DNA of 64,000 nt, from NCBI GenBank assembly GCA_015063845.1, contig SVTJ01000004.1, positions 61,686-125,685 on the forward strand. The letters are read 5' to 3'. The notes below the pieces were generated by a model. That model was not told where the DNA came from. It searched no databases and worked only from the letters and a program-made list of their open reading frames with translations. Positions 1-9,400 of this stretch are shown here, one piece after another (position 1 is the stretch's first letter; every line of letters begins with the position of its first letter). The position numbers and the translations under genes were made by a program. The DNA comes from Oscillospiraceae bacterium (GTDB lineage Bacteria > Bacillota > Clostridia > Oscillospirales > CAG-272).

Positions 1-827
1 ATATAGACAATATGTCAACGGTAATACCCGTACAGCCTATGTGGAAAGAAAGAACCGACCTTATAGGATATTATAACGAGTTTACCAAGAGATTTAACGA
101 AACACTTTTGCTTGAGAAGATGTACGAGGCTAATTACAGCAAGGATATGTATATCACGGTGCTGGACGAGATGAACATAGCGAGAGTAGAGTATTACTTT
201 GCAGAGTTTTTGTCACTTCTCGAGCTTCCCAACGCAGAGCAGAGATATCTTGAGGTAGTATCGGATATGTGGGAGAGCGATCCTCAGAGCCTGAAGGACG
301 GAAGAATAAAGCTTCCCGATAATATGTGGTTTATAGGAACGGCGAATAACGACGACTCGACGTTCGCAATATCCGATAAGGTGTACGATAGAGCAATGAT
401 ACTCAACCTTGATACTAAGTGTGAGAGATTTGCAGCACCCAAGACAGCTCGCAGACCCGTGTCAGCAGAGCAGTTCAACGAGCTTGTATCGATAGCGCTT
501 AAGGAATATGAGATAAGCCGTAGAAACAGAAAGAGACTTGAGGCACTGGATAAGTACTTGATAGATCACTTCCACATAACGTTCGGAAACAGAATAATGA
601 AGCAGATAAGACAGTATATACCCGTATACGTAAGCTGCGGAGGAGACGAGCTCAAGGCACTTGACGATATACTGTCAAAGAAGATAATGAGAAAGCTTGA
701 GACGCAGAACCCGATATATCTGAGGAATTCGGCAGAGGGACTTATTGCGTATATAGACGAGCTTTTCGGCGTCGATAAGATGCCGCTTTGTAAGGAGTAT
801 ATCCATAGACTTCAGAGAAACGCGTAA
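1..827 (+). CDS. McrB-like AAA+ ATPase, 3' part (5' end outside window)
   Basis: The reading frame is open from base 1 and ends with TAA at 825-827. The visible 274 residues are the C-terminal part of an AAA+ ATPase with Walker B (LDEMN), a sensor-1-like GTANNDDST segment and a following Arg (SDKVYDRA) that may act as arginine finger, as in McrB/MoxR-type ring ATPases. Every base from 1 to 828 is identical to 3167-3994, the end of the second ATPase gene, so the missing N-terminus probably also holds Walker A and perhaps membrane helices. The ATG at 12 is internal and is not the start. It lies 20 bases ahead of the DUF2357-like gene, in an apparent operon. Function is inferred from family only: remodelling of a protein or nucleic-acid partner driven by NTP hydrolysis. 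Confidence 0.8.
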   Translation, partial: IDNMSTVIPVQPMWKERTDLIGYYNEFTKRFNETLLLEKMYEANYSKDMYITVLDEMNIARVEYYFAEFLSLLELPNAEQRYLEVVSDMWESDPQSLKDGRIKLPDNMWFIGTANNDDSTFAISDKVYDRAMILNLDTKCERFAAPKTARRPVSAEQFNELVSIALKEYEISRRNRKRLEALDKYLIDHFHITFGNRIMKQIRQYIPVYVSCGGDELKALDDILSKKIMRKLETQNPIYLRNSAEGLIAYIDELFGVDKMPLCKEYIHRLQRNA

Positions 828-828
828 G
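1..828. repeat. exact direct repeat, copy A (at least 828 bp)
   Basis: Bases 1-828 match 3167-3994 without a mismatch in my reading, then diverge directly after the shared TAAG at the stop codon. The left boundary of copy A is outside the window. The spacing of the copies is 3166 bp. Copy A is followed by the DUF2357-like gene, copy B by the transglutaminase genes. Confidence 0.92.
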
Positions 829-847
829 ATCGCAAAGGATTTAACAT

Positions 848-2575
848 ATGAACCAATTAGACGTTTTTTACCGTGCGTGGCTTGAATACCGCGCGGTAAC
901 CACGAAAAACCGAGATTGCAGCTCACAGCGAAGAAATATTTCGCGTACCGATACAGAGAGTGAGACTCTTACTGTAATAAGAAACGTTTGCGACGTTGAT
1001 GAGGACTGGATCTGCGAGATAGAAAAGGGCCTTGTTTACATTGAAAAGGCTATAAAGGAAGAAAGACAGTTCATATACTCAAACGGGGAAGTTCTGCCGA
1101 TAGAAAAGGTAAAGCACATATCCAAGGACTCCGTTCAACATCTTGCAAAGCACAGCAATCTTATCACGCGTGAGCAGGAGGGTGACGATATCATCCCCGA
1201 TAAGCTTTACAGCGTGGAAAGACTCAATGATTACACTGTATATGAGAATAGATTCCTTTATATGCTCCTTTGCTATCTTAGGGATTTTGTAACTATCAGA
1301 TACGATAAGATACTTGAGTTTTCAAATAAGTATGACGGCTCGCTTACTCTTAATAAAACTGTCGTTACCCCTTCGCAGAAAATATCGTATAGCATCGAGC
1401 TTCACGAGGAGCGCAATAACGATAAGTATCTCAGAGACCATAACGAGGCGAAAGATATAATCGACCGTATGGACCTCATACTTAAGAGTGTGATCGCACT
1501 GCTTGCAACACCTCTTATGGAGGAGCAGGCAAAGGTCGCTATGCTCAAGCCGCCCATAACCAAGACCAACGTCCTTAAGATGGATAATAACTTCAAGGCA
1601 GCGGTCGCACTGTATGAATACGTTGTTTCATACGATAAGGAGGGATACACGGTCGAGCCTCGAAATACCGACATTTCTCCGTTTGGAGACGATATCGGAG
1701 ACGAGATAGCAGACGTTTGCTCTCTTATAAGCTTTTTGACTTATGAACACGGTCTTGATATAGAGGGAGTGCTCAAGAGCGAATATGAGCTTGAGCAGAT
1801 AAGACGCAAGGAGCAAGAGATAGCTCAAAAGGCAGAACAGCTCAAAGCGCTAAGAAGAAAGCTTGATAACTCCGAGATGTCTTCCGAGGAGTATATCCTT
1901 GCTTTAGAGAAGCAAATAAAGCTTATCAATAGCCATATGACGAGCGTTGATTCGTTGTGCCGCGATATAGCGGAGCTTAAGGCTTCTGAGAAGATGCTTA
2001 AGGAAACGGTCGAGCAAAGAGAGCAGGATATAGTTGCGCTTAACGAGGAGATGGCTGCTCGCGAGCTTAAGTATTTTGAGGATATCGAAAGGCTTAAGAG
2101 TGAGCATATTCAGCAGATCAATGAAATGTCCGCAAGACACGAGCAGGAAAAGCTCGAGCTCACTCAAAAGCACGAAGAGGAAAAGCAGGAGCTTATCGCA
2201 AAGAACAACGAGCGCATAGCCGCTATGCAGAGCCGTATGGACGCGCAGAAAGAAATGGCGAACGAGCAGATCTCTGCGATCCAGGCAAAGCTGAACGAGA
2301 GCGAGGCACAAAACGAAGCACTCGGTGCGGAGAAAAAAGAGCTTGCTGACAATAATCTTTCGCTCGAGGCAAGGATCAAGGCATTGCGCATAGAGCAGGG
2401 ACTTGTTGCATCTGACGAAGACTATACCGATAAGCAGGGCTTTGACGAGCTTGAAAAACAGCTTGAAGCATTTGTTGCCTTCTATGAAAGTCAATGGGGC
2501 GAAGCCAAGAAGAAGATACGTAAGAAGCTTTTGAGCTATGATAAGCTCAAGGGAGAAAAGAAGCGTAAAGGGTAA
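848..2575 (+). CDS. DUF2357-like protein with long C-terminal coiled coil
   Basis: A protein of 575 residues. Residues about 85-300 resemble the DUF2357/McrC N-terminal region: an ERLNDYTVYENRFLYMLL stretch (125-141) and a KTNVLKMDNNFKAAVALYEY stretch (239-258) are the recognisable signatures. Residues about 312-535 are a Lys/Glu/Gln-rich coiled coil, and the tail is basic. I see no PD-(D/E)xK nuclease motif in the C-terminal half, where McrC-type proteins carry one, so it may be a non-nuclease adaptor. It starts at ATG 848 with AAAGGA eight bases upstream. It sits 20 bases after one AAA+ gene and 17 bases before the other, the usual pairing of DUF2357 proteins with McrB-like ATPases. It is probably the cytosolic partner of the membrane ATPase. 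The family call is by eye. Confidence 0.65.
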   Translation: MNQLDVFYRAWLEYRAVTTKNRDCSSQRRNISRTDTESETLTVIRNVCDVDEDWICEIEKGLVYIEKAIKEERQFIYSNGEVLPIEKVKHISKDSVQHLAKHSNLITREQEGDDIIPDKLYSVERLNDYTVYENRFLYMLLCYLRDFVTIRYDKILEFSNKYDGSLTLNKTVVTPSQKISYSIELHEERNNDKYLRDHNEAKDIIDRMDLILKSVIALLATPLMEEQAKVAMLKPPITKTNVLKMDNNFKAAVALYEYVVSYDKEGYTVEPRNTDISPFGDDIGDEIADVCSLISFLTYEHGLDIEGVLKSEYELEQIRRKEQEIAQKAEQLKALRRKLDNSEMSSEEYILALEKQIKLINSHMTSVDSLCRDIAELKASEKMLKETVEQREQDIVALNEEMAARELKYFEDIERLKSEHIQQINEMSARHEQEKLELTQKHEEEKQELIAKNNERIAAMQSRMDAQKEMANEQISAIQAKLNESEAQNEALGAEKKELADNNLSLEARIKALRIEQGLVASDEDYTDKQGFDELEKQLEAFVAFYESQWGEAKKKIRKKLLSYDKLKGEKKRKG

Positions 2576-2592
2576 CGCGGAGAAAGAATATT

Positions 2593-3993
2593 ATGACTGA
2601 AATGAATCCAAAACGAAAAAAGTTAATATTTTTGCTTGTTGCCGTATCGCTGATGTTCGCTCTTACGTTGTTTGCGGTCATTTATTACATTAAGACCAGA
2701 GGAGGCATCAACGTCAGCGGTGTCTTGAGAGCGGATACGTTCTATTATATAGTTGCGTTCGCGGTGCTGATACCCGTGCTGCTCATTGTGCTTTTGGCAT
2801 TGATGTTGGTTTCTAAGTTTTCCAAAAAAGCGGAAAAAGCCGAGGTGGACATCAACTCCCCCATCGTAGTAAACGTAGGAAAAGAAGAAGAGGGAGAAGA
2901 GGCAGAGGAGAGCGGCGAAAGATTTTGCATGCTATGCGAGATAGACCGCAGACAGCTGAGCTACGGACATAAGAGCTATGATAAGAGCTTGACATTAAAG
3001 CTTTTGTGCGAGGAGTTCAGAAACTACGCGGCAGGAGAGCTGAAGCTTTATTACGACATAGAGGACATAAGAAGATTTATCGCAGGAATGGCGGTATCAA
3101 AGCTTATCATACTTCAGGGTATGTCGGGAACAGGAAAGACCTCGCTTGCTCACGCATACGGAATGTATATAGACAATATGTCAACGGTAATACCCGTACA
3201 GCCTATGTGGAAAGAAAGAACCGACCTTATAGGATATTATAACGAGTTTACCAAGAGATTTAACGAAACACTTTTGCTTGAGAAGATGTACGAGGCTAAT
3301 TACAGCAAGGATATGTATATCACGGTGCTGGACGAGATGAACATAGCGAGAGTAGAGTATTACTTTGCAGAGTTTTTGTCACTTCTCGAGCTTCCCAACG
3401 CAGAGCAGAGATATCTTGAGGTAGTATCGGATATGTGGGAGAGCGATCCTCAGAGCCTGAAGGACGGAAGAATAAAGCTTCCCGATAATATGTGGTTTAT
3501 AGGAACGGCGAATAACGACGACTCGACGTTCGCAATATCCGATAAGGTGTACGATAGAGCAATGATACTCAACCTTGATACTAAGTGTGAGAGATTTGCA
3601 GCACCCAAGACAGCTCGCAGACCCGTGTCAGCAGAGCAGTTCAACGAGCTTGTATCGATAGCGCTTAAGGAATATGAGATAAGCCGTAGAAACAGAAAGA
3701 GACTTGAGGCACTGGATAAGTACTTGATAGATCACTTCCACATAACGTTCGGAAACAGAATAATGAAGCAGATAAGACAGTATATACCCGTATACGTAAG
3801 CTGCGGAGGAGACGAGCTCAAGGCACTTGACGATATACTGTCAAAGAAGATAATGAGAAAGCTTGAGACGCAGAACCCGATATATCTGAGGAATTCGGCA
3901 GAGGGACTTATTGCGTATATAGACGAGCTTTTCGGCGTCGATAAGATGCCGCTTTGTAAGGAGTATATCCATAGACTTCAGAGAAACGCGTAA
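2593..3993 (+). CDS. membrane-anchored McrB-like AAA+ ATPase
   Basis: A 466-residue protein with two predicted membrane helices (about 10-32 and 50-73), an acidic linker (about 80-106), and an AAA+ domain from about 130. Walker A is GMSGTGKT at 176-183, Walker B is LDE at 246-248, sensor-1-like GTANNDDST is at 304-312 and a candidate arginine finger is R322. A short loop between the helices would be outside and the ATPase domain cytosolic. Residues 193-466 are identical to the partial gene at the left edge. It starts at ATG 2593 after GGAGAAAG. It is followed closely by two transglutaminase-like surface proteins. AAA+ genes of the MoxR group often neighbour transglutaminase genes, but this domain looks closer to McrB. 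The true substrate is unknown. Confidence 0.8.
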   Translation: MTEMNPKRKKLIFLLVAVSLMFALTLFAVIYYIKTRGGINVSGVLRADTFYYIVAFAVLIPVLLIVLLALMLVSKFSKKAEKAEVDINSPIVVNVGKEEEGEEAEESGERFCMLCEIDRRQLSYGHKSYDKSLTLKLLCEEFRNYAAGELKLYYDIEDIRRFIAGMAVSKLIILQGMSGTGKTSLAHAYGMYIDNMSTVIPVQPMWKERTDLIGYYNEFTKRFNETLLLEKMYEANYSKDMYITVLDEMNIARVEYYFAEFLSLLELPNAEQRYLEVVSDMWESDPQSLKDGRIKLPDNMWFIGTANNDDSTFAISDKVYDRAMILNLDTKCERFAAPKTARRPVSAEQFNELVSIALKEYEISRRNRKRLEALDKYLIDHFHITFGNRIMKQIRQYIPVYVSCGGDELKALDDILSKKIMRKLETQNPIYLRNSAEGLIAYIDELFGVDKMPLCKEYIHRLQRNA

Positions 3994-3994
3994 G
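3167..3994. repeat. exact direct repeat, copy B
   Basis: This is the second copy of the 828-bp block, covering the 3' part of the membrane ATPase gene. Identity includes all silent positions, so the duplication is very recent, or is maintained by gene conversion, or is an assembly effect. Confidence 0.92.
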
Positions 3995-4023
3995 CAAAAA
4001 ATAAATTATTGAAAGTAAGTATT

Positions 4024-6399
4024 ATGTTGAAGAGAAGTAAAGCAATAACCATAATATGCTCCGTGATGTTCGGGTTGGTATTTGCCCTTGCGACGCTCAT
4101 AGTAATGACTGTCTCGGGTTTTGGTCAGAATACCCTCGTGATAGAAACGGAGAGCTTTGAGGCGAAGTATGATGGAACGCCTATTACAAATTATACTTGG
4201 AAGATAACGGAAGGAAAGCTCAAGAAAGGGCATACGGTCGGCAAGGTCAATTTTACGGGCACACAAACAAACGTTGGCGAGAGTAAAAACATTGTCGAGA
4301 TAGTTATACACGATGAGCTGGGTACTGACGTTACCTCTGATTACAAAATTCAATATAATTACGGTACGCTGAAGGTAAATCCGAGAACGATAGCCGTGTC
4401 AACGCCAAGCGCAACGAAGGCGTATGACGGTATGCCTCTTACCAAGCTCGAATACAACGTAGCTGAGGATTTCGACGGAGTTGCAATAGGACACTTTGTC
4501 GTTGCGAAGGTTACGGGATACCAGATCGAGATCGGAGAGTCGGCAAACACCATGTCGGAGGTGAAAATATACGACTTCGTTGGAGCTGACGTTACGGGCA
4601 ACTATCAGATAGTGATGCGAGAGGGAACTCTTTTGGTATATTCTCCCGATGCTCCGCCTGCAGGTTCTAACGGTCCGGACAATTTCGGCGGCGGAGGTCT
4701 TGGAGGGGTAGATCCTCAAACGGTGCTGTATCAGGTGTACTCAGATAGAAAAGCAAAAATATATCTTAAAGAGGCAAGCTACGGAAATTATAACGGAAAA
4801 GGCTTTGACGCGGCAACTGCTTATGAGAAGCTGATAGAAGATGAATTTTCCGCAATGTACGTTTCAAGCCTTGCGCTTGAAGCAAACGGTGCGCCGCAAT
4901 ATGAGCTTAAGATAAAGGCTTTTTATGAGCAATATGTAATTCCGTATTATCTCTCTCCGATGCCACCGATCCACGCTATTCAGAAGTCCGATACGGTTGC
5001 CGAGGGAGACACAAGTGAGGAGTGGACCGTTTCTTATTACGATGCTCCAACATCGGTGCTTTCTCTGCCATCATTGTACGCGACGTATGAGTTGGATTAC
5101 AGAAAATTCGTTCATGATAATTATCTTGCGGTGGACGATGTAACAAGGACATTTTTTGAGGCTATTGTACTATCCGAGGATTTTTCTTCATTGAATATAC
5201 TTGAAACGATAGATAAGGTCGCAAAGTATATACAGTCTTCCGCAACCTATAATCTTGAATATGACACCAATTTGGATAACGAGAGCAACGTTGCTCTTGC
5301 ATTTCTCGCTGATTATAAAGAGGGAGTTTGCCGTCATTACGCTATGGCAGCAACTATGCTGTACAGAAGTATGGGTATTCCCGCAAGATATACCGTAGGT
5401 ATAGTAGCTAATGCCGAAGCCGGTGAGTGGACTGACGTTAAGGCTGAGACGGCTCACGCTTGGGTCGAAGTCTACGTTGACGGAATGGGTTGGATAATGG
5501 TTGAAGTTACGGGCGGTGGCGCAGGTAACGGAAATGGCGGTTCCGGTGGCTCCGGTGGCGGAGGCGGCGGAGGCGGCGGAGGCGGAGGTGGCTCCGAAGG
5601 AGAGGAAAAGCCCGAGCTCAAGATCAAGCCCGCTACCGTTTCTCAAAAATACAACGGTACAACTCTTTATGCTTCCAATACCGTAACGGGTGATCTGCTT
5701 ACTAAGCTGAAGGCTCTGGGCTACCGTTACGAGGCTGTTGTTGTCGGTTCTCAAACTGAGCTTGGTAAGAGCCAAAGCGAAATAATAAGCTTCAAATTAT
5801 TCAACGCAGCCGATCAAGACGTTACGGATGAGTTCAACGTGGTATGCGAAAAGGGTGTTGTACACGTTTACTATTCGATTTTAAGGTTTGAAAGCTATAG
5901 TGATAATAAGGTCTACGGAGAGGCAGTCGATCAACGTGTAAACTTCCTTAACAGAGAGGATCTTGTTTCAAGTAGCCACGTGCCAGTGATAACGATGACA
6001 GCTGTCTACAACGCGGGAACACTGCGCAATACCTTTAAGGTGCAGATATTCGACGGAGATACGGACGTTAGTGATTACTATAAGTTTGACAGAACGTACG
6101 GTACGGTAGTTATCTCGCGCAGAAGCTTAACGGTCAAGGCGAAGGATGCGGTCAAGCAATACGACGGCACTGAACTTACATGTAACGAGATAGAATATGA
6201 TGAAACAAAGCTTGCCACGGGAGACGAAATAGTCGCTTACGAGGTGGTTGGCTCGCAGGTCAACAGAGGATACTCGGATAACAAGATATCGGTGGGAAGT
6301 ATTAAAATAAGCAATGCCAAAGGAGACGACGTTACGAGCAATTACGAGATAACGCTCGTTAACGGTGAATTAAGAGTTACTACTGCTCCTCAAACGTAA
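4024..6399 (+). CDS. membrane-anchored transglutaminase-like protein with YDG/MBG repeats
   Basis: A 791-residue protein starting at ATG 4024. An in-frame TTG at 4009 is possible but less likely. An N-terminal membrane helix (about 5-33) lacks a lipobox and probably anchors an extracellular body. Two YDG-type beta repeats (about 40-205, each with a YDGTPLT-like start and a DVTSDY/NY-like end) precede a transglutaminase-like core. Its catalytic signature is EGVCRHYA with C436, GIPARY, and HAWVEVY with H478. The third triad position, normally Asp in VDPT, reads Glu (E494 in VEVT). A Gly-rich linker at about 497-525 leads to three more repeats. No sortase motif is seen. It is 30 bases downstream of the AAA+ gene and 19 upstream of a larger paralog. 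A role in crosslinking or cleaving surface peptides is inferred. Confidence 0.8.
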   Translation: MLKRSKAITIICSVMFGLVFALATLIVMTVSGFGQNTLVIETESFEAKYDGTPITNYTWKITEGKLKKGHTVGKVNFTGTQTNVGESKNIVEIVIHDELGTDVTSDYKIQYNYGTLKVNPRTIAVSTPSATKAYDGMPLTKLEYNVAEDFDGVAIGHFVVAKVTGYQIEIGESANTMSEVKIYDFVGADVTGNYQIVMREGTLLVYSPDAPPAGSNGPDNFGGGGLGGVDPQTVLYQVYSDRKAKIYLKEASYGNYNGKGFDAATAYEKLIEDEFSAMYVSSLALEANGAPQYELKIKAFYEQYVIPYYLSPMPPIHAIQKSDTVAEGDTSEEWTVSYYDAPTSVLSLPSLYATYELDYRKFVHDNYLAVDDVTRTFFEAIVLSEDFSSLNILETIDKVAKYIQSSATYNLEYDTNLDNESNVALAFLADYKEGVCRHYAMAATMLYRSMGIPARYTVGIVANAEAGEWTDVKAETAHAWVEVYVDGMGWIMVEVTGGGAGNGNGGSGGSGGGGGGGGGGGGGSEGEEKPELKIKPATVSQKYNGTTLYASNTVTGDLLTKLKALGYRYEAVVVGSQTELGKSQSEIISFKLFNAADQDVTDEFNVVCEKGVVHVYYSILRFESYSDNKVYGEAVDQRVNFLNREDLVSSSHVPVITMTAVYNAGTLRNTFKVQIFDGDTDVSDYYKFDRTYGTVVISRRSLTVKAKDAVKQYDGTELTCNEIEYDETKLATGDEIVAYEVVGSQVNRGYSDNKISVGSIKISNAKGDDVTSNYEITLVNGELRVTTAPQT

Positions 6400-6418
6400 A
6401 TTTATTTAAGGAATTAAT

Positions 6419-9400
6419 ATGCAATACGACAATTACGAACAAAGGATTAAAAGGGTGGCACGCGTGCTATCTGTGATAGTGCGCTTGCTCCCAATAATCA
6501 TACCGACGGTATGCTTGATAATCGCTGGTGTTTCGACGTTACTTGCTGTAAAGGGAACGGTTGGAGAAGTGACTGTTTCTACGCAGATAACGTACGGACA
6601 AAGCATAAAGTGCGAAGCCAGCGCATTTATGAGTGACGTAAGTTACGAATATGCCGCCGATCCTAACGGTGAGTGGATAGCGCAAGCTCCCACTTTCCCT
6701 GGAACGTATTACGTTCGCGCCGTTGGAGAGGGCTCATTCGGAACTGTCAAGCATTCCGCCGAGGTGCAATTTGCCATACTGCCGAAGACGATAGACGTAT
6801 CGCCAAGTCCTTCGGTGGTATACGGTGAGACACCTACGCTGACGGGCTCTCTTGAATACGGAGATCAGCTTGTTTGTGATAAATTTGAATATGCGGATAT
6901 ACTTGCGGATAAAACGCTGGTAACCCCTGTTGCTTCTTCGGTAAGGATAGTTGACGCAAACGGAAATGACGTAAGCAATGCATACAATATCAATATCGTG
7001 CCTGCGTCGGTCAAGATAGTGCCGAGAAAGATAACGGTTACGGTTGAGGATAGCTCTACGGTCTATAACGGCAAGGATTTTTCGTTTGATAAGTATGAGC
7101 TGACGGGCGGAGAGCTTGTTAACGGAGACAATCTTATAGCGGTATTCGATAAGTCGATAAAGGACGTTGGAACTATCAAAAATGTGCCTGCGTCGCTCAA
7201 GGTCGTAACTGCTGACGGTAAGGACGCCACGAGCAAGTATACGATCACCCAAAACGTAGGAACGCTGAGCGTTGAGAAGCGCACGGTGGTGATCAAAACG
7301 GGTGATTACACAGCCACTTATGACGGCGAGGACCACAAATTCTATGAATATGAGATAGACCCGTCTACACCTCTTGCAAAGAACCATACGTCTATTGTTA
7401 CGTCGGGTACTGTGGTGAAAAACAGCGGTGAATACGATAACATACTGGAGATCAAGATAGTTGATGCTTACGGCGAAGATAAGACATCAAATCATTCTAT
7501 GTTCTTTGAGCGTGGAACGCTCAAAATAGAAAAGTGTGTCTTGACCGTAGTTACCAGCAACGAAACGTGGATATACGACTCGAGTATTCACAGCGGAGAC
7601 GTTAAGGAAGTGCGAAACGTCGGTTATATGCAGACGTGGCATGCAAGTTCATTTGCGACTATCAGAAACGTAGGTACTGTAACAAACTCGGTAAAGATCA
7701 CGGTGTTTGATTTTTACGGAAGAGATACCACCTCAAATTATATTATTGACGAGCAATTCGGTACTCTTGAGGTGACAAAGCGCACGGTACGTATAAAAAC
7801 AAGAGATTACCACGGAACGTATAACGGAAAAGAGCAAAAGAACTGGTATTGGGATGTTACCGTAGGAGCTTTCCAAGGAGATGACGTGTTTAAGATCATC
7901 TCGGGAACGGCACATACCGATGTGATAAATACCCAAAACGAAATATTTGAGTATACCATTACCAATCCACATACGGGAGAAGACGTTTCGGAATGTTATG
8001 ATCTCGGCGATTTCGAAACGGGAACGTTTACGATATCCCAGAATTATATCTCGATAAAGCCCGAAGACGTAGCCGTTACTTATGACGGAAAGGCGCACGG
8101 TCCTACCGACATCCAGATCATTAGCACGCAGTGGAGTGTACCGACAAATCATACCATCACGTGTCAGATGAGCGGTACAAGGACTGACGTTGGTGAGACC
8201 TTGAGCTATATCGTTGACGGATCGGTGGTTATCAAGGACGAAAACGGCAGGGACATTACGCATAACTACAACGTGAGTTACGACGCGACGGGTACTATCA
8301 CAATAACACAACGCTTAGTATACGTTGAGACAAAGTCGGCAACTAAGATGTACGATGGCACTCCGCTTACAAAGCATGAGCACACCGTTGCGGCACCGAC
8401 CGAAGATTGTGGACTTGTTGAAGGACACGAGCTGTCTCTTGACGGAGCGTATACGGGAACGCAAACAAACGTTGGAATAAGCGATAATACAGCAACGCTT
8501 TCCAACATGGTTATAACCCATAACGGTAAGGACGTTACGAGCAATTATAATATAAAGCTTACGTGCGGTACGCTTGAGGTAACAAAGAGACCCATAACCG
8601 TCGAGAGCTACAGCGCAGAGAAAAAATACGACGGAACACCTCTTACCGCAGGCGGCGGTGTGAGCGACAGCACCGAATACCCGATCGTACAAGGGCATAA
8701 TCTTTTCCTGGATATCACGGGTACAAGGACGAGTATAGGTAAAAGCAATAACAATATCGTATGCGAGAATACGGTAATTACCGATGAGAACGGCACACCC
8801 GTAACCGACAACTATGAGATATCTTATGTTCAGGGTGAGCTGGTCGTAAAACCGTGGGCTATCATAACGATAAGTTCTGAAAGCGATGAAAAGGCATACG
8901 ATGGAACACCGCTTACAAATCACAATTATACGATAACCTACACCGATGGAGCGCTCAAGGAAGGGCACTCCGAGCCTGTCGTGACTGTAACGGGCACTCG
9001 AACAGAGGTAGGTATTTCCAAAAACACTTTCTCTGTTGGCACGATAAAAGATGAATTTGGAAATAGTGCAACTGCCTATTACACTATACGGAGAGTGTAC
9101 GGTACGCTTGAGGTATACGAACCCAAGGAGTACAAGATAACCGTTGCCAAGGTATTGAGCGACAAGGGCGGATTGATGTATCTAAGACAAAACAGCTACG
9201 GCGTTTATAACGGAACTACTGGTTGGGGAAGCTCTCTGGACTATGGAACGACACTTCCCGGTGGATACAGCTATAACTATCTGACATCTTTCGCGCTAAA
9301 GAATTTCGGAGTGACCGAGAGGATAGCCCAGATCGATCTTATCACGGAGAATTATATGCTTCCGTATTATATCGGTACGTCAGGAAATAATACCGTACCA

